From the NCBI GenBank assembly GCA_022495995.1, contig JAFEMH010000748.1, positions 512,501 to 576,500 of the forward strand: DNA of 64,000 nt, given 5' to 3'. Numbering within the stretch: the stretch's first letter is position 1; every line of letters starts with the position of its first letter. The stretch is from Adenophora triphylla var. japonica (lineage: Eukaryota > Streptophyta > Magnoliopsida > Asterales > Campanulaceae). Shown here in pieces: positions 10,777-22,485 of this stretch. The notes under the pieces are model-generated. The model had not been told where the DNA came from, searched no databases, and saw only the letters and a program-made list of their open reading frames with translations. The position numbers and the translations under genes were made by a program.

Positions 10777-11068
10777 ACAATGAGAATGTTTTAAGTAGTT
10801 TTGGAAGGAAGGGTAACAAAAACAATTTTTTTTTGTTTATTCGGTTATGTAATGGCTCATAAGAGCCCAGACAATTTATTTGGGGGTACTAGGTTGGTCT
10901 AGTACTCCAAGCTTTCCGTAGGTTTTAAGGGACTTGTTGGCTTATCCAACTTATCCACTAGTTGTGAAATCTTTTGAGAATATTTTGAAATTTTATAGAA
11001 GTATTTTAGGCTCTTCAGAAATACTTGTGTTTGTTCAGTAGATAAAATGTTGATGTTATAAACAGTAG
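10777..11068 (-). other. Element B 3' untranslated region, distal part
   Basis: This stretch continues element B after the antisense gene and reaches the insertion point of element C. It holds no open frame of note. It contains a degenerate ATAACA-type hairpin near 11041-11062 matching the hairpin string of elements A and E. Its other half continues at 53317. Confidence 0.7.
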
Positions 11069-11073
11069 GTAAC

Positions 11074-12477
11074 TGTAAGTATGCCAATCCAATTCGCAAC
11101 CTTTTAGATGCATTTTTACGTAATAAAATTGCATTGAGGTGCGTTTTGGTAAATTCCCGGCCGATCCCGAGACTTCCGAAAATATTTCATAAGTTTCCCG
11201 TGAAGGAAGTACCTTTTGGTACCTTACTCATGCAAAGGGACTTGTTGGGAATAAACCTTTTTGGACCTTTTGGGTATTTAGGCCTAAATGTTCCAGAAAC
11301 TGGTTTTGGCGCCAAAAACGGGTGAGGCCACCTTGTGTCACGCGACAAGTCGAGGCATGGAAAGTGGTTACGTATAGTCGTGCGACACAAGGTGACCACT
11401 AACTGCAGCCTATAAATAAGACCCTCCCCCTCTCAGAAAGGGATCCCAACTTCAGCCTACTGTTACTCTGCAGAAATTGCATCGTAACGAAGCCCCCAAA
11501 CACAATTCTCTCTCTCTCCTACCTCCAATCTAACCAATTCCCTGCAATTCAAACCCCCCCTCTCAAACCAAGCTACTTGAACCCCTTTGTACCAATTCTC
11601 TCAGGACCTCAAGACCAGGAGCAGCAGATTGAAGGGTTCTCAGATCTAACTTGATACAGATTCGTGGAAGCATCAAGGGTAACGAATCTCAAACTCCCTC
11701 TTCTCTCTTCCTTTAACTCAATTCTCTATAATTCTACTATTTATTCTGTTAGATTCGCATCGTACTCCGTCTGTCTAGATTACTGAATCTCAATCGCAAT
11801 CTCTCTGTTTAAGTCGTTTGATCTGTGTAATTGAATTGCTATTATTGAATATTTGCTTGAACTTGGTGTTTGAACCCCAAGGGGTGTTGATCTATCCATA
11901 TCCACACTCCCGGGGTCGATTTGTTGTTGTTTCTGTATTTCGTATCCAATCTAATCAATTAATTAGATCTGTGTTAATAATTGTTGATTCTGGTGTTCAT
12001 AGTGTAAGTTTCTGCAGATGGTCTCTGTATGTCACGCGACACATTGTTCCAAGGTGATCCTGTGTCACACGACATATGTGGTCACTGGTATCATGTGTCA
12101 TGCGACATATCGTGCCTGTCTGCAGAAACCCTTTTCTCTTGTAATCTGTTTTAGATTGTTATAGCAGGGATGTGGCCTCCCTAAATAATGGGCTCACGAG
12201 TTGTAAATCTCGATTCATATTAATAAAATGTTTGTTTACCACATTTGTTCATTGTCAACACTTGCACACACTTTTGGATTTTGGTTGGATGTTTAATTGA
12301 AAGACTCGTCTACGAACGAGGCGTGCTGGGTGAACTCTCGGTTCTTCCCAACACGTAACCTGACCTCCGAACCCATATTTTCTCTCTAAAAAAAAGGTTA
12401 TCAATGTTTCCTCTCAAAAACGGCGTGGCGACTCCTTCATTCTCGAAAATCCCAAATTTTCGGCGAGCGCACTTTCA
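11074..12477 (+). repeat. Element C 5' LTR (1404 bp)
   Basis: The LTR starts TGTAAGTATGCC right after the GTAAC duplication and ends GCACTTTCA before the primer site. TATAAATA lies at 11411-11418. Two palindromic words, TGTCACGCGACA (11336-11347) and GTCGTGCGAC (11377-11386), sit 25 bp and more above it inside a larger inverted repeat whose arms read CACCTTGTGTC and GACACAAGGTG. Three more such words lie downstream at 12030-12041, 12063-12074 and 12096-12107. Confidence 0.93.
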
Positions 12478-12478
12478 G

Positions 12479-12497
12479 TGGCGACTCCACTGGGGAC
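12479..12497 (+). other. Element C primer binding site (tRNA-Arg)
   Basis: TGGCGACTCCACTGGGGAC follows the LTR by one base. It matches the complement of the 3' end of plant tRNA-Arg (…CCCCAGCGGAGTCGCCA) with one mismatch. This fixes the + orientation of element C. Confidence 0.85.
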
Positions 12498-13704
12498 TAT
12501 TGACTTTGAAAACCTGTTTTTCAAATGTTGAGTGGGTCAAGCTTTCATTAAATTAGACATCCAATACATCCATTCTTGTGTGCATCTTTGACAATCATTT
12601 GTGGTTCATGCATTTTGTTGATTATGAAACTTGTGAGCCTTATATGCTTTGTGGCCACTATGTTGTGCATTAGATATTCTTGTTGTATCCTTGCCATGGA
12701 GAGGCAGGGGCTGATTTGGTAATTGCAGAGTAACTGGTTCAGTGACCACCCAGGACGTGCGACATCTTTTGTCTCTTGATGTCCTGTGTCACGCGACAAG
12801 TAGCTGCCACCGAATGTATTCTCGAAGGTGTGGTTTGAGGCGCCTCCCGAATCAAGTGTGGCTCAGTTGATTGTTGTTCCCTGTATCTCCTGTGAGGGTG
12901 TGTGTGTGTTTTCTTTCTTTTCAAAATAAAAAAAAATATAAATAAAAAAAATCTTGATTTTTGTAAATAAAAGAATATAGTCATCCGCACACTACATCAC
13001 TTAGACTTAGAACCCTCGGGTGCGATTGACGGCATCGCGGACGGTGATGTACGTCGCCTACGCTTGAGCGCCTAATATCAAACCTAACCCCCTAGTGCGT
13101 TATAGGTGGCACCACACTTAAACCTTACCCATGGTTGGTTTTTGATACAATGTTTTCATTACAATAAAATGAATTATTTTTGAAACATATCGTAGGTCCT
13201 TATACCTTCCCCCAAAACCTCGCATCTTGTGGGCATGTTGCCAAATGCAACATGATTTCACGTGAGGACATGTCACTCCCGTGGCATGTTCTAAACGAGA
13301 GATCATGCCGCATTGTCAACGTGCACCGACGAGAGGTCATGCCGTATTTTTCTTCGAAATTCTTCGAAAAGACTAAGCATGCCGCCCAAATTTCCCGTAA
13401 ATTTGGACAACCTCTCCGTTCCATAATGATGTTAGGATTTGGTTAGGTATCATTACCTATTATATATTTCAAAGCAAGGCATTTAATGTAATTTGAACAT
13501 TGTGTCCCTAGGCTTCCCCGAGGTATAGTTAGCATAAATAAAGGCTTCTCCTTTCCCAACCATATTTAGGATTTAAAACACTAATTTATACTTGAAGATA
13601 AATAAGATTGTTTGTGCGAGTCTGTCCCGTTCCTTTCCCTCTCCCGTTCCTAAAAAAAAGTTTTCCCTTCAACACCTTATAAACCCGTCTCTACCCTTGC
13701 AGCT
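12498..13704 (+). other. Element C leader between primer site and gag
   Basis: About 1.2 kb without a convincing gene. One more copy of the element's palindromic word (TGTCACGCGACA) lies at 12787-12798. A short T/A-rich run lies at 12909-12970. Some Ogre elements carry an extra ORF here, but I see no open frame with protein character. Confidence 0.6.
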
Positions 13705-15702
13705 ATGGCGAGTTGGACCCGCTCATCTGTCCCCGGAGCTCGTTTGGTTCGTGTTCAAGCAGTTTCAGTTGGTGCAGAATCAGAGATGGCCGGGAACGGA
13801 GATGTATTTTCTGCTCAGTCCGCTGGAGGCTCAATGACTATGGGTCAGCCAAGTTTGAATGATATGACCACAGAGGAATTGAGGGTGACGTTAGAAGCAG
13901 CTCTAGCCCGAGAACGTGAGGCCTGTCTATAGGCTCAGAATGCCAAGGCCCGTGAAGAAGAAGCTCATAACCGCTTTGTGGAGGCCATGAGAGCCAAAGG
14001 GATTGCAGTACTTCGTCGGGAGGACGGTTCCTATGAGGAGATCACAGAAGACAGTCACAATGAGATCGGGTCCGCTTCACCTGCTCAGCCTACCCAACCC
14101 AGTTACAATGTGATGCCTCCTCCAGCAAGCTATGCCCCGCGCCCCAATCAGATGTCATCTCCGGGAATGTTTGTGGGTGACCAAGGAAGGTTCATTCCCC
14201 CATCTTCTCAAGAGTATAGCCAGGTTATTCAGCAAGGTGCTATCAAGAACGGCGAGCAAGCGGCAAATTTCTTCGATCTCACTGCCTCTCCAACTCCCAA
14301 TGTCCCAATGTCACGCTTCGCATGGATCTCGCTTCAAGCGGTGTTATCCCCAATCCTAGTCCAGAGTATATCCCGACAGCTTTCCGTAATGGTCAATATC
14401 GGCTTTCAGTAATCAAATTTGTCAAGACAAACTGTTTCAAGATATCGCCAGCTGCACCCAAGGCGTATCCTCACCCGCAGCTGTGTTCTCCTCACTCAAG
14501 CATTTATATGGGTCCACTCCGTATTCCGCCCCATGCAGCAAAGACATGACTCTCTACTCTTGGTTAATTCAGAGGTCAATCAACGCAAAGATGCCTCCCA
14601 AACCCCTGTGCGCTTAACGGTTATGATATGTATGGGAACAGGATCCCTAGCTCGGTCAGCTTGTTGGACAGTAATATTGGAATTCCCAGTACCTTTGGTC
14701 TCCCATCAGCAGCTTTACCCATTGGACCTAATTCAGACTTCCCAGTGCCTTCATCAATAGTGGCTCCCGCTATACCCCGCATTCCGTGATCGGTGCCAGA
14801 GTGACAAAGCCTTGTTGAAGCGTATGCAAGAACAGATTGACAAATTAACCGTGGGTTCTAGTGGTCTTAAGGTTGTGGATCCTGCCCAGGTAACACCTTT
14901 GCCACACAAGTTCAAAATGCCCAAAATGGACTTCGATGGTACTGCTTGCCCGAAAACTCATATAGATACTTATGTTATGACAATGGGAGCAATGGGATGT
15001 ACATCTGAGTTTATGGCATCCCACTTCCACCTGACTTTGAAAGGATCAGCGCTCACATGGTTTTTGGCTTTGAAACAAGAATGTCGCTCCACCTGGAGCC
15101 AGATAACAGAAACCTTCTTGGAGAAGTACAAGGGCAATTTGGAGTGGCGTACCACTCGGGATGATTTAGTGGGGACTATCCAGAAGGCCGATGAGTCAAT
15201 TACAGAATTCTACAAACGGTGGAATGCCAAGCTTAATGAGTTATCAGAGCCGATACCCCTCCAGGACCAAAAGGACATCTTCTTGTCGTGTGTTAAGCCA
15301 GTGCTCAGGGAAGCCATCGGGAAAGGTTGGTACCCAGATCTACGAGAAATGGTGGGAATGGGAGCTAGAAGTGAAAACAGATTGTTCAATCAAACCCCGA
15401 ATGCAAATGCCGGTGGTGGCAACAGTAGTGGAGGCTACCGATACCGAGCACCCAACCCTGTTTCAGCAATGGCGCCAAGAGGAAGAGATGTGGCCAAAGA
15501 CAACAGTATCAACAATCTACAGAGAGGAGGTAATAATGTGCAGAATGTAGTGAGATTCCAGCCTAAGCCGCAGCCGAGATTTGATGATTTAGGCATGTCT
15601 ACAGAGGAAGTTTTTAACGGATTTCTTCGTACCGGTATGATCAAGTCGTTGGAGAATTATAGTCCTGCTTGTCCTAATCCCCATATGGATGCTAGCAAGT
15701 AA
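13705..15702 (+). pseudogene. Element C gag (broken)
   Basis: The coat-protein gene starts at about 13705 (MASWTRSS...) and is interrupted by an in-frame TAG near 13930 and by frameshifts between about 14400 and 14812. The last open piece, 14812-15702 (296 residues), carries the retrotransposon gag capsid region with HLTLKGSALTWF, TFLEKYKGN and ITEFYKRWNAKLNEL, then a Gly/Asn/Arg-rich tail. No CCHC zinc knuckle is visible. Gag would form the particle that packages the element RNA. Confidence 0.85.
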
Positions 15703-15771
15703 TACCGATTTCACCAGTTCCTAGGGCAGACCACAAATTCCTGCATAACCCTTAAAAAGATAATTCAAGGT

Positions 15772-17732
15772 TTGGTGGATGACAAGAAGATTGAGAAATC
15801 TCCTTGCCCGAATGTGGTCAGTAATCCTCTGCCAAGTATCAACGTGAATCTTATCGACTTTGGGCAAGACTATTTTGTTAATGTAATAGAGTTTGGGAAG
15901 TCAATAGATGAAAGTGATAGTGTTGGTTGTAACGATATTGTGACTGATGTAATCCCATTTTCTGATGAAATGAAAGATAATTTCTGCTATGTTTTGTATC
16001 TTGATGATCTGTATAATACTGCTGATTATGACGATTATGAAGAGCATGTGGTTGCCAACACTATATCATCCATGGTTCCTAGAGATTCCCCAATCTCCTT
16101 GGAGGAACTCAGGATAGCGGCTAATGCAGAGGCGTCTTTGTCCATAAATGAAATAAGGCAGGCGGCGTGGCCATACAGCACTCGTCCTGTTCCAATTACG
16201 CTAGCAGAGCTCAAAGAGGCCAGTAAAGGTTTTGTGGTTGAGAAAGATCAAGAAGTTAATCTGTTGACTCGTTCAGGGAGAATGTTGGGAGTGAATAATT
16301 CAGATCCGTCCGGGAAAGGTAAGGCAGTTGCGATCTCTAACTCTCAGTCCCCTCAGAATCCTTACAGATCGGCGGGAAGCAAAGAAGTCCAGGAAGACTC
16401 GATCCTAACGCAGTTAAAGAGAACACAAGCCGATATCTCCTTATGGTCTTTACTCACATCCTCCTACCCTCACAAATTAAAGTTGGAAGAAGCTTTGTCC
16501 AAAACAAAAGTGTCTGTCAACGCCACCCCGGATGAAGCCTGTCAACTGATTGGGACTGCACAGTATGGGAACATCATTACTTTTATAGATCTTGACCTGC
16601 CTGCTTATGGTGCGAAGCATAATGAGTCTCTACACATTACGGTGCCCTTGGAAGGACGGCGGATTCCCCATGTATTGGTAGATAATGGGTCAGCTATGAA
16701 TGTGCTCCCTGCTAAAATGATGAGTATGTTAGACATCAATGCGCAGAATCTTAAACCATCCAACCAAACCATAAAGGCCTACGATTCAACATCTAGGGCG
16801 GTGTTGGGGATAGTCTCTCTGAATTTGATGTTTGGAGGCAAGGAGATGATGGTAGAATTTCAAGTTATCGACATTTCGGTCACATTCTCAGCATTACTGG
16901 GCAGACCCTAGATTCACTAAATTGGAGCGGTAGCCTCCACTCTTCACCAGTGTTTAAAATTTGTGCAAGAAGGAGTGCTAACGACCATTTATGGTGACAA
17001 CGTTACGATTGGGGAAACCAGCACCAACACCTTACCAGTAATGGAAATCAAGCTCGACCAGGAAAATTCGATGCTCAGTGGATTCACAATAGAGAAACCT
17101 AAAGGGCAGGTCTGCACCATAGATCTGACGACATCTTCAGACAAGATTCCCCCTGTTTTGAAAATGCTGAGAGGTATGAGCTATATCCCTGGTCTGGGGC
17201 TGGGAAAACGCCAATAGGGACCGTGTAGGCTTGTGTTTCCAGAAGCCAAGAGAAACAAGCAAGGCCTGGGGTATGCCGTGACTAGAGAAGATAAGGCGTA
17301 TGACAAGACTGAAGCTTTTAAAGAAAAGATGACCTCAGCGGCTGGTAAGAGGTACAAGAGGCCCGAGATGCGCCCGTACAGTTGGTCTTTGAACAAGCAT
17401 TTTGTCAAAGAGGATGGAGATATGTTTGTTTGCCCAGAAGCAAGGTTGAGCCAAATGGAAGAAAGAATGAGGACAATCCGGAGATTTGCTAGCAGCCAAA
17501 ACCCGGTGAAGGAAATGTTTGATAGCTTGCCCAAAAGGCCAGGTGTGACCACCACTTACGAGAACAGCTACCATTTCGGGGGCCCGATCGGATGAAACAG
17601 AGCTTGAAAAGCTTGCTTTGGACGAACCCACAATATGCAAGATTCCGCAGGCCGACCCCGTGGATATTGATGGTGATTTGCGATTTGTTTAAAGAGCGTG
17701 GGCCGTCGAGCCTGGGATGATATGCTTTTGAC
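15772..17732 (+). pseudogene. Element C protease and linker with G-patch-like motif (broken)
   Basis: The retropepsin active-site motif is LVDNGSAMNVLPAKM near 16675-16720, with the flap/second loop ending LLGRP at 16911. Two codons just after, where relatives read W and Q, are TAG and TAA (about 16909-16923), both explainable by C-to-T type transitions. The frame resumes at 16963-17217 and ends in SYIPGLGLGK, a G-patch-like motif also present in element D. A third piece runs 17233-17595. Element D is inserted at 17733, splitting this region from RT, which resumes at 29463. Confidence 0.85.
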
Positions 17733-17737
17733 AGAAG

Positions 17738-19158
17738 TGAAATAGCCCGGATCCGAGAGGCAGCGACGGATCGCGCCCCGGCATCTGGCATTCGTGTCCC
17801 CCGCCTCGCAGCGGTTTCGTTTCGTTGGTTGTGTCTCGCCGTTTGTTTTCGCATTTGTAGAGTCGCCACGCCGTTTTTATTAAGCCCAAAACATTGAAAA
17901 AGGGCATCGCTTAAAGATAATTTTAAACCGTTTTTGTGTGATGAGATTTTGAGTTCGGAGGTCAGATGACTCCTCGGGAAGAGAATATTAGAATATTAGA
18001 GCTCACCCGAGTCGCCTCGTAAAACGAGTCTTTCGAATACCCCTAATATCCTTTAAATGTTGTGTGTGTGTGTGTGTGCTTTTTAAAAATGCATGTTGTA
18101 TCGGATGTCTACATTGTATGCTATGTATGGAAATGTATTGAAATAGTGTAGGAAGGAAGCCTTACCAATGTTGGTTCGCGTCTGTCTTCCGCTGGGGAAT
18201 AGTGTTTGAGGTCGGAGTAGCGTTCCTGCACGGATCGGGATTGCTTCGGAGATGCCTGGTTGTCGCGGACGAGTTTCGCGTGAGTTGAGGTTGCGAGGCT
18301 GCGTTCGGCGCAGGTTTGGCGTGCGTGGGGATCGTCGGGATCGCTCGGGCAGAGGTTCGCGTGCATTGTGGTGGCGTGGAGTCACTCGGGCAGAGTTTCG
18401 GCGTGGTTTGGGATTGCTCGGTTTGACTCGGAAAGAGCCGGGACACCGTGGAAAGACTGTGCAAGGCCTCGGAGTACCACGAGGGGCCTTAGAGTACCTC
18501 GAGAGTGCCTCGGGGCAGCGCGGGAGCGTCTCGGGAGCGCTCGGAGAGGCTTCGGAGCACCACGAGGGGGCTCGGAAGGCCTCGGAAGGATCCGAAAGGG
18601 GCCGGGAATGCCTCGGAAGGACTTAGAGGGGAAGCCAGAAGGCCTAGGGAGGAAGAGAGAAGTGGGAGGTGTGTGAAAATGAGGAGGGGGAGCCCTCTAT
18701 TTATAGTGCCAGATTAGGTGCAAGAAGGTCCGTACGGACCTCCCTGGTAATCCATACTTTTGGTTTTCCTCGATTTGAGGGAATCTGTGATGATGGAGGA
18801 ATATTTGCAATTATGATGTTCCCTGTGCAATAAGGTCCGTACGGACCAAGTTGACATGCAAAGAGGTCCGTACGGACCAACTCTGCAGGGAGGTAATCAT
18901 TTTCCCCGGGATTTGAGGGAATATTGTGGACTTTAAGAAGATTCAGTAATTATTAAAGCAAAGAGGTCCGTACGGACCATTATTGCTTTTCCAATTTCGA
19001 AAATTCTCAAAAGGTCCTTTTGTCCCTTTATCCCGTAAAAGGCTCCTCCCTTGGTTTGGCTGGGGGTTTTGAGAGAGTTTTGAGTGCTAGGGGTCGTCGA
19101 GACTGCGTTGATGAGTCTGCGATGTTTCCCGTGTGTGATCCAGATTGGGGTACTTACA
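17738..19158 (-). repeat. Element D 3' LTR (1421 bp)
   Basis: On the minus strand it starts TGTAAGTACC and ends GCTATTTCA. A TATAAATA box (minus) lies at 18698-18705. Four perfect copies of GGTCCGTACGGACC stand upstream of it. A (GT)n run lies near 18061-18079. The partner LTR is 28049-29457. Confidence 0.92.
18726..18978. promoter_or_regulatory. Four perfect 14-bp palindromes in D LTR U3
   Basis: GGTCCGTACGGACC occurs at 18727-18740, 18834-18847, 18865-18878 and 18965-18978. The first is 21 bp above the LTR TATA box. The other LTR repeats all four at 29026-29039, 29133-29146, 29164-29177 and 29264-29277. Each holds two symmetrical CpG sites. No host binding site of this sequence is known to me. 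Confidence 0.85.
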
Positions 19159-19311
19159 GAAGCCCCTCGACGACGTCACTTATGAAAGAAGTGGGGTCGC
19201 CGATAAGATAAGGGTCCTAATCTGGATCGCGTGCTGGGAGATAATGTGACCGTGGTGGTGTCCTATTGTGTGACCGTTTAGGTCAGTAGGCTGGACCCTG
19301 TAATAGGATTC

Positions 19312-19347
19312 CTACGTATCCCTGGCGGGAATCAAGCCTGGTCGTAG
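19312..19347 (-). other. CTACG/CGTAG covarying hairpin, element D, before 3' LTR (copy 1)
   Basis: On the minus strand the outer stem is CTACG...CGTAG and the inner stem TTCCC...GGGAT, followed by GGAATCC. It belongs to the seven-site set described in the findings. Confidence 0.7.
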
Positions 19348-19488
19348 TTCAGAGTGTGGGGTGAGTGTTTTGTGAATGCGGGCGTGGTGGTGCCCTGAAG
19401 TGTCGTGTGACAGCCGAGGTCGCTGTAAGGACGTGGTGGTGTCCTGGGTGACCGCATAGGTCGATGGCTGGACCCTGTGATAGGATTC

Positions 19489-19524
19489 CTACGTATCCCT
19501 GGCGGGAATCAAGCCTGGTCGTAG
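19489..19524 (-). other. CTACG/CGTAG covarying hairpin, element D, before 3' LTR (copy 2)
   Basis: This copy matches the one at 19312-19347, carried by the surrounding direct repeat. Outer stem and inner TCCC/GGGA stem are intact. Confidence 0.7.
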
Positions 19525-19799
19525 TTCAGAGGTCGTGAAATCGTGAGTGCGGGCGTGATGGTGCCCTGAAGTGTTGTGTGACCGCCGAGGTCAGTGGTAA
19601 GGACGTGGTGGTGTCCTGAAATGTGGTGACCGCTGAGGTCAATTGTGAGGACGTGGTGGTGTCCTGGGATGGAAATTTTACGATTTTCCTAATCGGGTGG
19701 TTTAAGGCCTTCCGGGCCGGAGATAGTGATTTGGGAGGTTTATACGGTCTTCCGGACCGAGTGGTTTAAAGCCTTCTGGGCTAGGGATAGCGTGAGGAC

Positions 19800-20135
19800 T
19801 TGAATCGTCTTCTGATTGCGGTTGCGCCATGTTTGAAGACTTTGAATCGTCTTCTGGCTGAGGTTTGATGTCATGCGTGAGGACTTGAATCGTCTTCTAG
19901 CCGCAGTTGATGTTATGCGCGAGGACTTTGAATCGTCTTCTAGCCGCAGTTGATGTTATGCGCGAGGACTTTGAATCGTCTTCTAGCCGCAGTTGATGTT
20001 ATGCGCGAGGACTTTGAATCGTCTTCTAGCCGCAGCTTGATGTTATGCGCGAGACTTTGAATCGTCTTCTAGCCGCAGTTGATGTTATGCGCGAGGACTT
20101 TGAATCGTCTTCTAGCCGCAGTTGTGGAGGCATGG
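19800..20135. repeat. 42-43 bp tandem array in D 3' UTR, about 7-8 units
   Basis: Units contain GAGGACTTTGAATCGTCTTC followed by TAGCCGCAGTTGATGTTATG. Units from 19920 on are nearly identical, so the array has expanded recently; earlier units are diverged. Confidence 0.88.
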
Positions 20136-20159
20136 CTGCCTTGTGCTTTGATTGCGAGA

Positions 20160-20825
20160 GGCGTAGATGCCTTTGTGTTTTTGCATGTTGAGTAGAAGGT
20201 TGGACTTACGATGACTGCCGGTGCTTGCGTTGCCGTTGAAGTGGGCAAGGATGACGGCCGGTGATTGCTTCACCATTTGGCGTTTTGGAGGCGCTTCGTG
20301 CCTTAGGACTTGTACTCGGAGGTGTTGGCTCCTTCTTGTGCTTGTTTTGCCGTTGAGTGGGCGAAGATGATGGTCGGTGTCTTTGGGATATGCAGCCTTG
20401 TATGACTTCCCTTCGACTTGTTGGGAGGAGCTCGGGCTTACTTTGATGGCCGGTGCTTGCGTTGCCGTTGAAGCTGGCTAGGTTCGGGCTTACACCGACC
20501 GCCGGTGCTTGAATTGCCGGGGATGCATGACCTTGTAGGGGCCCTTTTCTGTTGGGAAGATGACTTCGGACCTCTTTTGAGGGCCAGTGGTTGAGTTGTC
20601 GTTGAGTGTTTTGGAGGCGTCTTGTGCCTTGATATTCGTGCTGAGAGGTGTTGGCTCCTTCTTGAATTGCCGTTGAGTGGGCGTTTTGGAGGCATCTCGT
20701 GCCTTGATATTCGTACTGGGAGGTGTTGGCTCCTTCTTGAATTGCCGTCGGGCGTTTTGGAGGCGTCTCGTGCCTTGATATTCGTACTGGGAGGTGTTGG
20801 CTCCTTCCTGAGTCGCCGTTGAGTG
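20160..20825. repeat. Irregular longer-unit repeats in D 3' UTR
   Basis: Words such as GAGGTGTTGGCTCCTTC, TTGCCGTTGAGTGGGCG and CTTGATATTCGTACTGGGAG recur at spacings of roughly 70-110 bp, with partial and mixed units. No open frame of protein character is present. Confidence 0.7.
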
Positions 20826-21080
20826 GGCGAGGACCGGTCTTACGTTGACGGCCGGGGATTGAATTGCCGTTGAAGTGGGCGAAGACCGGTCTTACGTTGA
20901 CGGCCGGGGATTGAATTGCCGTTGAAGTGGGCGAGGACCGGTCTTACGCTGACGGCCGGGGATTGAATTGCCGTTGAAGTGGGCGAAGACCGGTCTTACG
21001 TTGACAGCCGGGGATTGAATTGCCGTTGAAGTGGGCGAAGACCGGTCTTACGTTAACGGCCGGGGATTGAATTGCCGAGG
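20826..21080. repeat. 52-54 bp tandem array in D 3' UTR, about 5 units
   Basis: Units read GACCGGTCTTACGTTGACGG, then CCGGGGATTGAATTGCCGTT, then GAAGTGGGCGA. The units differ by only single bases. Confidence 0.88.
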
Positions 21081-21185
21081 CTCCCCCACTTCTTCTTCCT
21101 CAGTTCGTGAACCAGGCGAGAGAGAGAGAGGAAAAAACCTCCATTTTTACCAAAATCCTCCATTTTTTCGCTTGAATCGCTTGCA

Positions 21186-21352
21186 ATGGCGGAAGGATCT
21201 CGAAGGAGTCGTCGTCAACGCAGTCAAGAGGTGGTCGAGCAACGGATGGAGCTCCAAAGAAATTGGATTTCGTTCGTTCCATCTTCGAAGAACCCGGATG
21301 TCTTGTATCCGAATCCGGAGGTGCACAATCGTCGTTCTAGGAACGTCGGGAG
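21186..21352 (+). CDS. Possible first exon of an antisense gene in element D
   Basis: An ATG at 21186 opens a basic peptide (MAEGSRRSRRQRSQEVVEQR and about 36 more residues) that runs to a good splice donor, GGGAG|GTAAGAAA, at 21352/21353. The 90 bp upstream are purine- and T-rich like a plant 5' leader. Strand and position, antisense between the 3' LTR and pol, match the antisense genes of B, C and F. I see no later exon; the following kilobase is decayed T-rich repeat. It may be a remnant or a coincidence. Confidence 0.35.
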
Positions 21353-21639
21353 GTAAGAAATCCGCTCCGCTTTGATTCCCTCGTCGAATTTTTGAATGCT
21401 AGAACTAGGTTTTAGTTTTTCGCATTTTTGAATTTTTGTTATTATTTTTTTTTATGCCTTTTGCGAAATTCTTGATGAATTGTTGAAAATGGACATGTAA
21501 AAATTGTGGGTATGTGTATTTTGTGCAGAAATGTGTAGATTAGCTTTTATTTGTGAAAATAAAGTGCCTCTCTATGAAATGCATGCTTTGGTGTTTTGTA
21601 CCGTATGCTATTTATGAATGTACATTATGAGAAAAGTTT

Positions 21640-22262
21640 GTCGTGTAGTGACAATTTTTGTGAAAAAATGTGACATGTGCCGTGTTTTGTGATAGGTTTT
21701 GTCTGAAAGTGTGTACCGTGTAGGGACGGATTTTTTTTTTTTTTTTTGAAAAATGTGTTATGTATATGTGTCGTGCCGTGTGTGCCATGTTTTTGGGTGA
21801 CGGACTTTGTGGGGAAAATATGTGCAATATGTGCCGTGTTTTTGTGACGGGTTATATGTGCCTTTGCCGTATTGGGACGGACTTTTTTGAAAATGAGTCG
21901 TGTAGGGCTTAATCCCTCTTTTGAGAAAATGTGTACAATGTGTGCCGTGTTTTTGTGACGGACTGCATGGGAAAAATTATATGTATGTGAAAATTATGTG
22001 CAATGTGTGCCGTGTTTTGTGACGGGATATATGTGAAAAATATGTGCAATGTGTGCCGTGTTTTGTGACGGGTTATATGTGAAAAATATGTGCAATGTGT
22101 GCCGTGTTTTGTGACGGGTTATATGTGAAAAATATGTGCAATATGTGCAATGTGAGCCCTTGCTCGAGCTCTCTTTTTTTTATTTTTATTTTTTTTGTGA
22201 GCCCTTGCTCGAGCTCTTTTTTTTTTGTGAGCCCTTGCTCGAGCTTTTTTTTTTTTTTGAAG
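21640..22262. repeat. 44-bp array and poly(T) units in D 3' UTR
   Basis: From about 21950 to 22150 a unit with GTGCCGTGTTTTGTGACGGG and TATATGTGAAAAATATGTGC repeats 4-5 times, with diverged units from 21640. It is followed by three units of GTGAGCCCTTGCTCGAGCT each trailed by a T run. Confidence 0.8.
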
Positions 22263-22485
22263 CGCGTGAGGGCGAAGACAAGCCCCTGGCTTGGAAGCAG
22301 ACATGAGTCAGTCGTTTGATGCTGAGTGACCCTCGGATGTCCTTTGATGTTGCCGCCGTCGTTTGACTTGGTCAAGGTGACTGCCGGGCGTGTTTCTTGA
22401 AAAGTGCGTAGCTTGATGGAGGTCTTGATTGACATTCAAACTTTTGACTTTTTGTGTATTTTTAGACCGGACCAATTAAGGTTGC

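Larger units (their letters stand above)
19280..19680. repeat. Long direct repeat in D 3' UTR (about 177 bp x 2, partial third)
   Basis: A block holding CTGGACCCTG, the CTACG/CGTAG hairpin and TGGTGGTGTCCTG words is repeated, with the hairpin at 19312-19347 and again at 19489-19524. Further words of the type GTGACCGCNGAGGTC continue to 19680. Confidence 0.75.

Noticed and set aside
18252..18717. Arg/Gly-rich open frames in the D LTR
   Set aside because: They arise from G+C-rich LTR sequence, are frameshifted in the partner LTR and have no start context or domain.
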